Shown here: positions 21,290 to 33,510 of the stretch, one piece after another
Position numbering within the stretch: the first letter of the stretch is position 1
Layout of the letters: the number at the start of each line of letters is the position of its first letter
Source: Limnanthes douglasii subsp. nivea
Taxonomy: Eukaryota; Streptophyta; Magnoliopsida; Brassicales; Limnanthaceae
Direction of reading: 5' to 3'
NCBI GenBank assembly: GCA_036936605.1
Contig: JAUPFV010000001.1
Span: 33,613,900 to 33,677,899, forward strand
DNA length: 64,000 nt
Made by a program: the position numbers and the translations under genes
The notes under the pieces: generated by a model
The model's database searches: none
What the model was told of the DNA's origin: nothing
The model's input: only the letters and a program-made list of their open reading frames with translations

Positions 21290-24200
21290 CTAATCTAATT
21301 TCAAGAGTTGAAAATTTGTGGTGCGTAATGTAATTTAAGAGCCCTCCAAAAGTAGAATCAGAGATTTCACGAGGCCTTCCGAAATTGAGCTGAATTTGAA
21401 GTTGCATCAAAACAATAGTAGCATTTGAGGAAGGTGCCAATTGGTTTAGAGAAGTTGCCAGCTGCTAAAATATTGACAATAACCTCAGACTTTATATTAA
21501 TATCCACATTGGTGATGCTATTTTGATGGCTGATAATCAAAGCATCAAGAAGAGCTCCGACTTCAGCTTGGAGGAGAGATAACTTGCCTTAAAGATGGTC
21601 ATGACCATATATAAGAGTAACATCATTGTTTCTTATGATTATACTTCCGCTCGATTCGTCATTGAAAAGGGAGGATCCATCCGTATTTACTTTAATTCTG
21701 TTAATGGTGGAAGGCTTCCAAGAGATGAGCTTGGGAGGCTTGCACATTTTGATACGATTGAAGCAACCAATCTCACTAGGAGCGTTATTGAAAGGAAACC
21801 AGTGCTTGCTTGATAAAAGGTTAGCTTGATTTAAACCAGATATAATGTGATTGATGACAGATTGAACATCTTAAATGTGGTTTCCCATCTGAGCTTTATT
21901 TATAAGTCTCCATATAACCTAACAGATGATTTAAGGCAATATTGAGTTGATGTGAACTTTTTTTGTAGTCTAAAGCCAATTTTCGAGAATATGTTGGATT
22001 TTTATGAACCTATTTATTTTGATTTTGAATATGAAAGAGAAATGACTCTAGATGCTCGAAGCAAGATTACACTTCACAAAAAGGTGCTTAATATTTTCTT
22101 GATTGTTACAAATTTGGCATTTTGATACCAATCTACTCTTTCTTTTCTGTATTATATCTTCTGTAGAAAGCCAACTATGTAGCATTCTCTATGTGAGGTG
22201 AAAGCATTTACTCGTAGAAATTTCATTCCAGAGTTTATTATAAAAGTTAAATTGATTGTGCTTCTTTCTTAGAAATTCCCAAGTATTTTTCAGACTGTAG
22301 ACGCCACTTTTTGAAATCTTCCAAATAGTTGAATTTATGAGCTGATTATTGATAGAATGATTTGATGTTGATCATGTCAGTAGAAGCGAGAATATTGCTC
22401 AGTGTGGTAACATTCCATCCATTACGGGTCCAATATTTAGCAACCTTATTGATAATGTAACCTATGCTGGTAGTTAAGTTATCAATATTAATCAGAGGAT
22501 AATCTCTGATCCAAAAATCAATTAGTAAATCAATTTATCCAGATCTAATCTTTCATTTGATATTGGGCTCAACAATATCCTTTATTGAGGCAATTCTTTT
22601 CCCTATTATAGAATATTTCTTAATTTTTAAATCAGCAAGCAAGAGATAATTGTTATTGCAATAAATGTTGTGAGTGTATTTTTCCCAAAGGGAAGTATTC
22701 TGTCTAAACTTGATCTAGAGATTACAAAAAGCAGAGTCTTGAATATCCTTCGACTTTCTAACGTTTAAACTATCCTCATAATAAGTCTTGCTAATATGTT
22801 TCCAATTACACCAATGTATCTTAGAAGTGTCTTGTTTAAAACCCCAAAAGAAGTTGTTAAATATATTTTATATCCTGTCAATAATACCATTAGGGAGGCT
22901 ATTGCTTGGAATCCAGTAGCAAGGTATTGCCATTAAAGCACTATTGATAAGACTGAGTTTGCCAATATAGGATATCTTTTTTATCACCCCACTCATTGAC
23001 TCTCAATCTGACTTTATTAATCAAGGATTCATAGTTCTTTGATCAGTTGTTTCTGCTGAGACTAACTCTCAGGTAAGTTATAGGCAGATATTCTTTTCTA
23101 AAACTAGTGTTAGCAGTCACGATGTTTATTTTGTGCATAGGAAACTTTGAAGCAGTAATAACAGTGGTATTATCCTTGTTTATCATTTGGCCTGCTACAT
23201 CTAATAGTCATGTATGACCTTACTTATGAAAGCAATAACAATGTCAAAATCATTAGTAAATATTAAATCGTCAACAAATGCTAGAGTAGGGATGCAGGTG
23301 TGGCTTCTAGTTTTAAATTGAATAGGCTTATTGTTATGAAAAAGCAGATTCAACCCTCTTATCAGGATTTCTCAGCCATTATAAAAAGACAATGAGATAT
23401 GGGATCTCTTTGCCTTAAGCCCAATCTAGTTTTAAAATAGCCTACAATATTACCATTAGTCAGAATGGATGCCTTAACTTTACAAATTATGTTGGGAAAT
23501 AAGATTGACAAAGTTGTTATTGAAGCCAAAAGTAATGAGAACTTTATTGATAAAGTCGTAGGACATTATGTCAAAGGCCTTAGCCATGTATACTTTGATC
23601 AGAATGGTCCCAACCTTGGTCTTTTTGTTTAGGTCATAAATCAGTTCATTAGCTAAAAGTATATTTTCTTGAATTGATCTATTAGCTACATAAACACCCT
23701 GGTTCTCAGAGATAAGTTTAGGCAGAATTTTCTCAATCCCAATGCTAATGATTTTTGAAATAATTCTGTTGAGCATAGAACAAAAGCTTATTGGCCTGAA
23801 ATCTTTTCCACTTAGAAGGATTATTAGTCTTAGCAGTTAGAAATAAACATGTGGCCAAAACCCCATTGTGGAAGAGGCTGACCATTAAATAATGAACTTA
23901 TGGCTTCAATCGGGTCAATATTTATGATACTCCAACATGTTTTGTAAAATTTAATGTTGAAACCATCCATGTCGGGTGCACTAGAAGGGTTAAGACCTTT
24001 AATTGCTTCAAAGATTTATTCTTCATTAGGCCTTATCATTAGATAATTATAGTCGTGCATATTAACAATGTTAAGTATAACATTGAATAAATAGTTGCTT
24101 AAGTAGTTTGATTCAGAAGTGTAGTTAAGATAGGGATAGTCCGAAAGAATGCTCTTAAAGTATTTTTTAGCATATCTATTAATCTCATCCTCTTTAGTTA

Positions 24201-25331
24201 TCCAGGTCGAAGCTTCTTTGATTTTGATGATTTTGTTTCTCCTGACCTTTCTTTTGACATAATTTTGATTAAATTTTTTATTTCTATCCCCATATTTTAA
24301 CCATGTTGAGTAGGTCTTTTGGTACCAGTAAGATTCCTCTTGGGCAAGAGCATTAAGAAGACTGGCATTAGCCTTGGACCAGTTAGTTCTGTTAAGGTCA
24401 TTATGTTTCTCTCTTAGTATCTCTTCCATTTTATTGAACTCAATTTATGCATCAGAGACTTTGTTAAATACATTACCAAATACAAATTTATTCTAGGCTT
24501 TTAAAGCACTTTTTAGTTTCTTGAGCTTGTTCCAAAACCTATTAAGAGGATTACCCTGCATTTTAATCAGCCAACCAATTTTGAAAAAATGAATGAAATC
24601 TTCATTTAAGCACCACATGTCAAGAAATTTAAACCATGTTTTCTTGTAATGGATTTCTTTAGAGATATAAACTAGTATAGGTATATGATCTAGACAAGTT
24701 TTTGGGAGGTGCTTGATTGTGGTATTGTTGAAGTATTCAATCCATTTATTGTTGTATAAGACAAGGTCGAGACGCTTCCATTTCTTTTTGTATGTCCATG
24801 TAAATTTGTTCCTAATGAAGCCAACATCTTCTAGGTTGCATTGATTTAGGGCTTCATGAAAGTCATCAGATGTATTAGTGCAGTAGTTAACACAATATTT
24901 TTGCTCAATAGGGTTAGAGATAGTGTTAAAATCCCCAAAGACAAGCCACTCTTTGAAATTGATGGAAATGTTAGAAATATTAGCCCAAAACTCTTTTATC
25001 ATGTGTCTCTGACATTTTGCATACACAAAAGTGAATGAGACAACTTTACTCAGGTTGGTGTAGGTGATCTCAGCATGAATAAGTTAAGGTTGATCAATGA
25101 TAATGTTGAGATTGAACCAGTCTTTCCAAAAGAGCCAAATTTTACTAGAACAATTAGACTTGAAGTTTCTAAACCTATTTTTACAACAAATGAACTGATT
25201 TGATCATGACTAACCATAAGTTCATGGATAGTAACGATACTGACTTTTCTTTGGTAATGATGTATTTGAGTCTTCTCAAAGAAGATTTGTTAGCAATACC
25301 TTTTGATGCTCTAGTTAAGTATTTTTATCAT
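21290..25331 (-). pseudogene. ORF2 of the left LINE (endonuclease, RT, RNase H)
   Basis: A degraded start at about 25331 resembles the intact LINE's ORF2 start. The endonuclease C-terminal half is open at 24493-25026 (LVFGDFNTI, FTWTYKKKWKRLDLVL, CLDHIPILV). The linker to RT is at 24016-24429. The RT fingers are at 23480-23776 (SENQGVYVANRSIQENILLANELI). The polymerase motif reads FVDD near 23260-23290 on the - strand, the F.DD form used by LINEs. RNase H remnants lie at about 21440-21760 (KVNTDGSS, LLQAEVGALLDALI, INIKSE). The protein would nick target DNA and copy the LINE RNA in place; stops make this copy inactive. Confidence 0.8.
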
Positions 25332-25339
25332 GATTATGT

Positions 25340-26651
25340 TGAGTTTTGCTTTATTTGTTAGACCCAAAGAGAGGCTTGTAGATGCCTTTTCGATTTTACT
25401 TATTTGTTTAGCTTCTTTGAGCCTCTTAGTTAATAAATCTTGAAAATTCTGATTAGTTTCTTTTTTTTAGGATATGAGAGCGAGGGATGCTTCCAAAATT
25501 ATTGTTGTTAGGTATGTATTTCCCTTTGCCTTTGATATCCACATCTACATAGTTATTGCTATTATACTCATCTTGAAAGGTTCATAAAGCCTCAATGATT
25601 CTTTTACTGTTTGTAATATCGTCAATCACAGGGGTGATGATTTGAGTATAGATTAGAAGTTGATTGTTGATGTCAGAGTTTTCTTGCTGAGTATGATTAT
25701 TGTAGCCTAGGGTTTTCTGGTTTTTGTTTTTGGTTGGAGTATATGTAGGGATTTTCTTTTGTTAATATTCTATTTCCTTAAGATCTGGATTTGTTATGAT
25801 AGACTGAAGTTTTGGCTTGGTCTGGATTAAATTGTTATGGCTGCTATCTTTGTTTTGTTGATCAACCATGGTTTCTTGAGCTTTTGGAGTATTCTTTCTG
25901 CGTTTTCCTCTTTCATAACCAATATGGAAACACTGATTGCAGTATGCTGGAACGTCCTTATAGCTAACATGAAGCCAACTTCCTTCGTTAGCCCCAAATC
26001 CAACCTAAACATCATGTTGAAGAGTCTGGGTGATATCAAGTTCAATTAGAACGTAACATGTATTAAATAATGCTTTGTTCTTGGTGAGAATTTATTCTTT
26101 TAAAAATGCACCAATAGTTTTAGCAATAGAGTTGATGATTTCCTCTTTGAACATATATCGAGGAACATGTTCGATGCGAATCTAGGTAGGAACAATAGGA
26201 TTTTCATATTTTGGATTAAAATATGGTGACCATCTTATAAGCCTCATGATCTTGTCTCCAATTGTCCATATAGTTTTAGACCACAACTTACACATATCAT
26301 CTTGAGAGAGAATTCAATATGTCTCGAGTCCTAGTTGCTAACGTTAACTTCGCCTAAAAATTTCCTCAGATCCAAGAAGTGGTTAATATTCTGTCTTTTT
26401 GGAATGCCTTAGGCGAACTTAACGATAAAAGTGTATTTGCATGAGTTTTTCAAAATTTCTTTGGCTTCTTTATTAAATTGGAGAGAGACATAAGATTTAT
26501 GGTGTTTAATTGAGGTTGGTTGCAAACTTTCCTTGTTAATTAATTTTTTTGATAGTTTCATAATTTCTGAATTTTTTTTGTTGAAACCGGTTGGAATAGA
26601 AACTACTGTAGTAGTAGTTTTTGAAAACTTGGATTCATTATAATCTTTCAT
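25340..26651 (-). pseudogene. ORF1 of the left LINE
   Basis: The open part at 26409-26651 (SFTK-type N-terminus; VSLQFNKEAKEIL) corresponds to the N-terminus of ORF1 in the neighbouring LINE. Around 25827-26045 the reverse strand in another frame retains a zinc-knuckle block (CNQCFHIGYE) and a preceding VGFGAN-like segment, as in the DUF4283/zinc-knuckle nucleic-acid-binding ORF1 of plant L1 elements. The rest is broken by frameshifts. Confidence 0.65.
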
Positions 26652-26894
26652 ACTTTTGGGGAACTTTGGATATTCACTATGATAACACTCTGTTTACTGC
26701 ATTTTGAACAGAATTTAGAACTACAAATCGGAGACAAAACAATTAAAAACAAATCAGCAACAATTGAATAGATTAGATGTGGATCAGTAGCACAAAGATC
26801 AATATAAATGATTAGAGATATAATCAAACACAGTAAAAACCGGAGAGATTTTTGGAACTAAAAAATTGTGGCCTTTTTTTTTGGAGAAGCTTTA

Positions 26895-26909
26895 AATAAT
26901 AAACATTCT
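26895..26909. repeat. 15-bp target-site duplication of the right LINE (left copy)
   Basis: AATAATAAACATTCT occurs here and at 33496-33510, directly outside the LINE body, which has T7 (poly(A) of the - strand) at 26910-26916. Perfect over 15 bp, a typical L1 length. Confidence 0.9.
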
Positions 26910-27478
26910 TTTTTTTAATTCAAAGCCAGATTTTTATTAATACCCAAAGAAAATTACAAGAGAGAATATTAATAGGGACCAAATTCTAGAGAACAGAGAA
27001 ATGCCCCAAATTAAGCAAAACCCTAGATCTATCCTTTCCAAACAAACTCACAAATCAAACCCACCAATCTATCCCCAAATCAGAACAAAGAAACCCTGAA
27101 CCTAATTTTGACTAAAACAAAACGATCCACACTAGCAGATCCCAAAGACCAGGACCTAGCATCTACAAGTCTACGATCTTGGGAAGGAGAATGAAATTCT
27201 TCGAACTTGGTGTAGCTTTCTCCAAGTAACCATTCGCAAGAATGGTTGAAAGGGGATGGTACTCCTGAGATCTGGAATTCCATTTGAACCAGAGGCAAAT
27301 CGAAGAACAGGAAGAAAACAATTCGAATGACCACTCGATGCTCAATCACCCACCAGAAGATGCTGAACGAAGATGAAACAAGACTTGGAAGCGCAGCAAG
27401 CAAGATCCCAGAAGCGATTTTGAGAAAAAACGATCAATCCACCAGGCAGGAACCTGAAACAGAAGGAAAAACAAGCAA

Positions 27479-30400
27479 CTACCCAAGATTTATGTAAGGT
27501 AAACCTAGACTTTCTAGTATTACAATAGATTTTAATTCAGCTGGAGATGAAGTAAATTCATACTCCAACTTCATTTTACACTTAATAGTCCAACGAGCTA
27601 GCCAATCGGCAGCTCGATTTGAACCTCTATAAACATGATTTATGGTCATATTAGGGTTCATAAGGGTTTTACAACATTTAATAGTAGAAGAAAGCGACCA
27701 TGGGACAGTATTATTGTTATCAGACTTAATATAGTTAACTAAGATAGATGAGTCTGATTCGATGTCTATATTAATTAGATTTTTAGAGTTACAAAGAACC
27801 AGGCCATCAAGAAGGGCACTAGCTTCCGCGTAGAGAGGGAAGAGTTTACCATATAGGTTTCCATTAGCCTGAATGAGAAAACCATCATGATCTCTGAGTA
27901 TCACCCCACCTGAAGCCTCCCCATTGTAGGCACACTAGCATCAGTATTAAGTTTTAGGCGACCAGAGATAGGAGCCATCCATTTAGTTATTAAAGGCCTA
28001 TTAGTGTTCCTGTGAAAAAAGATTGAATAGACCAAAACTAGCAGCAATATGAATGACGTTAGCCCAGTGAATAGGTTTGAAGATTCCAGCACAATTCATA
28101 TAGAAGATAGTTTCATAAACCTTCTTAATAATAGAACAAGTAGTAATAGATGCATTATTAAATTTAGCACTATTTCTGTATCTCCAAGTTAGGCTAAGGA
28201 TGATAGAAGGAATAACATTTCTGATATGATTAGATCTGTTAGAAAGACTATACCATGCTTTAGTCATATGCATAGGAGTCATGTATCTAAAGATAATGAC
28301 ATTAAAAATATGAGCAAAGTGCAGCCAAACGCCCCATATAGTATTGCAGGCAATAAAAAGATGCTGAGTAGTTTCAAAATTAAGACAGAACTGGCATTTA
28401 GATACAACAACCATGTGTTTATTTCTAAGAACAGAGTCAGTAGAAATGAAATTGTTGATTATTTTCCAATGGATAAATGCATGTTTTTTAGGAGTTAAAT
28501 TGTTCCAAATCTTAGAGTAAACATTAGATTTGCAGAAATGAGTCCTAATGTATTCCCATGTAGCTTTAAGATTGAAATGACCATTAGTGGTCAGACTCCA
28601 AATGATTTTATCCTGACAGTTAGGATTAAAGTAACAGTTGCTAATACGATCTAAATCCTTAGGGCTAATAAGATTAGAGATATTATCCAGACTCCAATGA
28701 TTACCAGTCCAATAATCATTGACCCTTTCATTGTGAAACCAAGAATTGTCAATAGAATTGTCCAGAGCCAACAATGGATCAGGGCTAGCCCACCTGTCCA
28801 ACCAAAAGCTAACATTACCTTCTCCCAGAGACCAGCAGATGTGCTGCTCAGCAACATGCCTAATCCTCATAAGCCTATTCCAGACCATAGAACCTTTAGC
28901 ATTATTGATAATTTGCATAGGATGCCTCTTTCCACAATGAATATCATGCAGAAGATTAGCCCAAAGCATCTTGTTGTCCCTGAACTGCAACCAAAGTTTG
29001 CAGGAAATGGAGGTTTGAACATCAGACAAGTTCCTGATGTTGAGACCTCCCTCATTAAAACATCTACAAACAGTCTTCCAAGTACACCAATGAATCCTGC
29101 TGTCAGTACTAGTAGAGCCCCAGAGGAAACCATTAAAAGCTTTCTCAATCTTAGAAATAACATTGATAGGGATTATGTTAGCATGCATCCAATAAATCAC
29201 TATATTCATTAGGACAGAATTAATAAGAGTTAAACGACCAGCAAAAGACAAGTGCTTAGACTCCCACATAGATATACGATCATTTATCTTCTTGAGCAGG
29301 TTAATATATATAGATGAATTGTTATTAGTGCCAATAGTAATGCCAAGGTATACATTAGGCAAAGAAGTGTTGTTGAAGCCAGTGATATTACCAATAGATC
29401 TGATTTTAGCCACACTAGTACCATTTGCAATAATGACTTTAGTAGCTTGATATTCCTGTAAGAAATTGTTAAGTGAAACTAGAGTAGTCTCCTTACAGTT
29501 AGTGAATAATAAGATATCATCAGCAAAAGCCAAATTACAAATACAAAGTTTACTACGACTTTTATATCTCATGCCTTTGTTATGTTGAAAGAGAGTAGTG
29601 ATACCTCTGAGGAAGACTTCCTCAGCAATGATGAAAAGGCTAGGGGACAGAGGGTCCCCCTGCCTAAGCTCTTTCATAGTTTTGAAGTACCCATAAGTAG
29701 CTCCATTGATTAGAATAGAGACACTGATATTAGTAATCATACTAGCTATAAGATTAACAAATCTGTTAGAAAAGCCAAACTTAGTAAGAACTTTCAGGAT
29801 AAAAGAGTGACTTAATTTATCAAAATCCTTGCACATATCAAGTTGAACTATAATGTTATTATGCTTGAGCTTTCTATTGATGTCAAATAGAAGTTCCTTA
29901 GCAGTTAAAATGTTAGAGTGAATGTAATTACCAGGAACAAACCCACCTTGGGTTTTAGAGATGATTTCAGGAAGCAAAGAAACTAGCCTATCATTTAAAA
30001 GCCTAGACATGATTGTGTTAAGCAAAGTACAGAGGCTAATAGGTCTATAATCAGACCAACCTATAGGATTAATAGATTTAGGTATGAGACAAATACCAGT
30101 AGCCAAAACCCCTTTAGGAATTTTAAAACCTCTGATAAAATGATGCAAAACAACAACCAGATCATGTTTAATGATCTCCCAACAGTGTTTATAAAAGGTT
30201 TGGTTAAACCCATCCAAACCAGCAACACTGGAAGACTTAAGACTGCAGATAGTCTTGTAAACTTCATCCTCATTAGGAAGCTTGAGAAGGCTTTTATTCT
30301 CAACATCAGTAATAACATTAGTAATATTATCAAGCATGGCATGGTTTAAGCTTACTAACTCATCTTGATTGTCATTGTAGGGACTGGTGGCCAAGGAATT

Positions 30401-31579
30401 AGTGAAGAAATCAACAGCAGATGCTCCAACTTCCTCTTTATTCACAATCCAAGAATTATCAACCTTCACACCATGTATAACCTGTTTTTTTCTTTTATTA
30501 GTAACATAGCTATGGAAAAAATTGGAGTTATTATCTCCATCTTTTATCCAATCTACATTACACTTCTGTAACTAAAACTCCTCTTCAACTTTGTAAGCAT
30601 TTGAGAGCAAAGCATTATATTTATTGAGATTTATCTTAGAGTCATTGTTATTTACATTCTGATGATTAATTTCAGCCCTAAGAACCTCGTCTTCAAGAGT
30701 TTTAATCTTGCAAAAAATGTCACCAAAATGCTGTCTGTTCCAATCACATAAACAGTTCTTCAAACGCTTTAACTTATGCCAGAAAATGAAAAGAGGATCA
30801 CCATCCATGATCATAACCCAGTTATTAGAAACAACTTTCATAAAATCCTCATCCAAGAGCCACATGTTCTGAAACCTGAAACTTTTATTAAAAGAATGAG
30901 AGATGTTAGACGCACTAATAAGCATAGCAACGTGATCAGACCCAGTACGAGCTTTATGCATAACAGAATTGGTATTGAACAAAGAGAGCCAGGCCTCATT
31001 GATGAAGACCCAATCCAATCGGCGCCATTTAGTCTTATTAGACCAGGTAAAACGAGAGCCAATAAAACCAACCTCCTGTAACCCACAGCCTAGAATCATT
31101 CTATTGAAATCATCAGTGCTGTTTTGACAGAAGGTGGAACATCCCACCTGATCATCAATCGATCTGATGGCGTTGAAATCACCACAAATTAACCAAGGTT
31201 TATCAGTAATAGCAATATTATTAAGAGTATCCCACAGACTGATCCTGTTGAGACGCTGACACTTAACATAGACAATCGTAAATAGAGAGCTAATATTAAA
31301 AAGAACATGACTAGCCTCAAGATGTAAACACTGAACATGATCAACCAAGACATTAACAGTAAGGCTATCATTCCAAAAAACCCAGATTTTGTTTGAACAA
31401 TTACTTGCAAAGTTACTGAAACCAAGTTTAGAAGCATAAATCCTAATATTATCACTATCAATTAAAGGTTCTTGAACAGCCACAATACAAGCCTTGTTTT
31501 TATTAGACAGAAATTTAAGTCTTCTAAAGGAAGATTTATCCTTAACACCACGGATATTCCAATTGATGATATTAATCAT
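27479..31579 (-). pseudogene. LINE ORF2: endonuclease, reverse transcriptase, RNase H
   Basis: Starts at ATG 31579 (INWNIRGVKDKSSFRRLKFL). The AP-type endonuclease covers 30572-31579, with CGDFNAI and the GSDH block near its end. A single TAG at 30572-30574 interrupts the frame, which then runs open for 822 codons (28001-30469). That stretch holds the RT (SDYRPISLC, GFVPGNYIHSNIL, QGDPLSPSLFI and the catalytic FADDILLF near 29510-29535) and the C-terminal zf-RVT-like region (WCTWKTVCRCFNEGGL, KCQFCLN). The frame slips at an A6 run near 28015-28025 and again near 27901. RNase H follows (27479-28092): LNTDAS, EASALLDGL, ESDSS and RAADWLA keep all acidic residues. It makes first-strand DNA at the nicked target. 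With three breaks it is probably inactive. Confidence 0.92.
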
Positions 31580-33170
31580 ATGAAAGAGATCGTTTAGAGT
31601 TACTTGAGACAGAAAGTTGTCTTTTGGCCAGCCCTTTCTTACGAGCTTGCCTAACTTGCTTGCTGATTATCATACTGAAATCCTCCTCATCCTCAGAAAC
31701 ATCCTTTCTAAGTTGGCTTCTAGTCAATCTTTTCCCAGTAACAGACTCTTTACCCTTAGCTGCCTTAGATTGACCCTCAGATACCTTAGAACAGTTCTCA
31801 ACAGCTTTAGGAAAAGAGTCAGAGGCTAAATTCTCATAACCAATGTTGTTGTTAGCCTCATCAGGGCTTTGTAGAGCTCCAATAATTTCATCATTCTTGC
31901 TAGTAGAACCTTGCCTATCAGAGTAACTAATCCTTTCCACATTTTTGTCAACAGAACATTGCTGATTCATAAGAACGTTACTTTCATTCACACCTTGAAC
32001 ATAATTGTTCTTATCTTTAATGGTGAGACCAGGATCAGATAGAGCATCCTCTTTGTTATTGGAGCCACACAGAGGAGAAGTTGGCAGACTACCATATTGA
32101 GAACCCTCTGGAGTAGTACAAACTCTAGCCTTTTTAGCAATGCTAAAACCAAAAGCTAAGTCTTGAACAACACCATTTATTTCTTGAGAAGATATAACAT
32201 TATCATGATTTTTGAGGGAACCATCTTCAACACTTTGAGTGCCAACTTTATTCATATTGTTAACCACCAGGTCATTAGCAGTTACACTATGAATCATGTT
32301 AGTAATAGAGATATGATTTTGAGTGAGGTCAACACTTTTAATGCCAGATTGATCTTTTTGAGATTTCTTACCTTCATCTGCCATTGTAACCTTTCTTTTG
32401 CATTGGTCGACATCATGCCCAATATGGAAGCAAAAGTTGCAGTACTTAGGTAGGTTAAGATAAACAATTCTCACCCAACAGCCCATATTACAACCGAATC
32501 CAACCCAAACATCATGATATATTTTACCAGCAATATCCAGTTCGATTCTAACCATACAGTGGTTGTAGTGGGCCCTATTCTTCAACGGAACCTTAACCTC
32601 CATAGGAGATCCTAAAGAAGAAGCGATATCAGATATTATTTCCTTGTTATACATATGCTCTGGAAGGCCTTCGATTCTGATCCAAATAGGCGTTATAGAA
32701 CTTTCAATCCTGGTATTAAAACCTTCATTCCATTTTAACAGTCTGAATCGTGTAGTACCCAGAGTCCACACGCTTTTCTTCCAAAACTTACAGTAATCTT
32801 CGAAAGATTCAAATTCGATAAGGATGTGCCTAGAGTCCCTGATCGAGTAATTAAACTCTTGTGAAAATCGAAACTTGTCAAGAAAATCCTGAAACACAGC
32901 CCTTTTCGGCAATCATGCTGAGCATTTGCACACCACTGTGTGTTTAGATTTAGACTTTAAATAAATTAAAGATTTATCATTGTATTGCATAGACACGTGA
33001 TCATCTTTGTAAGTAACACTTTCTTGAACCAGGTCATCACATTTATGTGAAGCAGTTACGATATTGGCATACATAACGCCTTTAAACCGATTCAGTTCTT
33101 CACCCTGATCTTGACGATTTTTGGCATTTGATAAACCATAAACTTCCCTAACAGATGGAAATTGCTCCAT
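31572..33170 (-). pseudogene. LINE ORF1, zinc-knuckle nucleic-acid-binding protein
   Basis: The frame runs from ATG 33170 to TAA 31572 (532 codons) with a single TGA at 32913-32915. The N-terminus is polar. The middle resembles the plant DUF4283 domain (SQEFNYSIRDSRHILIEF, WVGFGCNMGCWVRI). A CCHC zinc knuckle follows (CNFCFHIGHDVDQC). The C-terminal half is Ser/Asn/Asp-rich with a basic end. It would coat the LINE RNA in the RNP. Its last codons overlap the ORF2 start by eight bases (ATGATTAA on the - strand). Confidence 0.88.
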
Positions 33171-33510
33171 AAGCCCGATTAAAGATAAGAAACAGGAAGT
33201 TAGAAGAGATACATAATACCAGATTCCAAACAGAAATCTGCAGATGAGACAATAAAACTAGAAACAGAGAAAAGAAATAAAACAGAGGATGAACAAACAG
33301 GAGAACAAATGATAGAAGAGATTCTATCAAGAGGAAATCAAAAGAAGGAGAAGAGGAAAGATATGGGAAGCGGAGAAAATGACCGGAGATGGTCTGAAAG
33401 GAAAGAGTAATTCAAACGGATTCTTGGAGCGCCAAGATAGCGTTTATCAACCTTTGTTTTTTCGTTCGTATTACTCTTTAAAACCAAATAATAATAATAA
33501 TAAACATTCT

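Larger units (their letters stand above)
21199..26891 (-). mobile_element. Decayed L1-type LINE (left copy)
   Basis: Reads on the - strand with its poly(A) end as T8 at 21199-21206. ORF1 and ORF2 remnants match the order of the better-preserved LINE at 26910-33495: zinc-knuckle ORF1, endonuclease, reverse transcriptase, RNase H. A possible worn target duplication is TTAAACAATAAACCTTG (21182-21198) against TTAAATAATAAACATTC (26892-26908), 14 of 17 bases. Many stops and frameshifts show greater age than its neighbour. Confidence 0.8.
26910..33495 (-). mobile_element. Nearly intact L1-type LINE (right copy)
   Basis: A 6586-bp element with a short poly(A) end at 26910-26916 and a perfect 15-bp target duplication on each side. 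On the - strand: 5' leader (about 325 bp), ORF1 (33170-31572), ORF2 (31579-27479) with endonuclease, reverse transcriptase, zinc-binding region and RNase H, and a 3' UTR of about 570 bp. It has one in-frame stop in each ORF and two frameshifts near the ORF2 end, so it is a fairly young full-length insertion. It inserted at the outer edge of the older LINE on one side and close to the CKL promoter on the other. Confidence 0.93.

Noticed and set aside
27080..27403. 107-codon - strand ORF
   Set aside because: Falls in the 3' UTR of the LINE, after the RNase H domain, with no family motifs.
28697..29212. 171-codon + strand ORF opposite the LINE
   Set aside because: Shadow of the well-supported reverse transcriptase frame on the - strand; composition and motifs belong to that frame.
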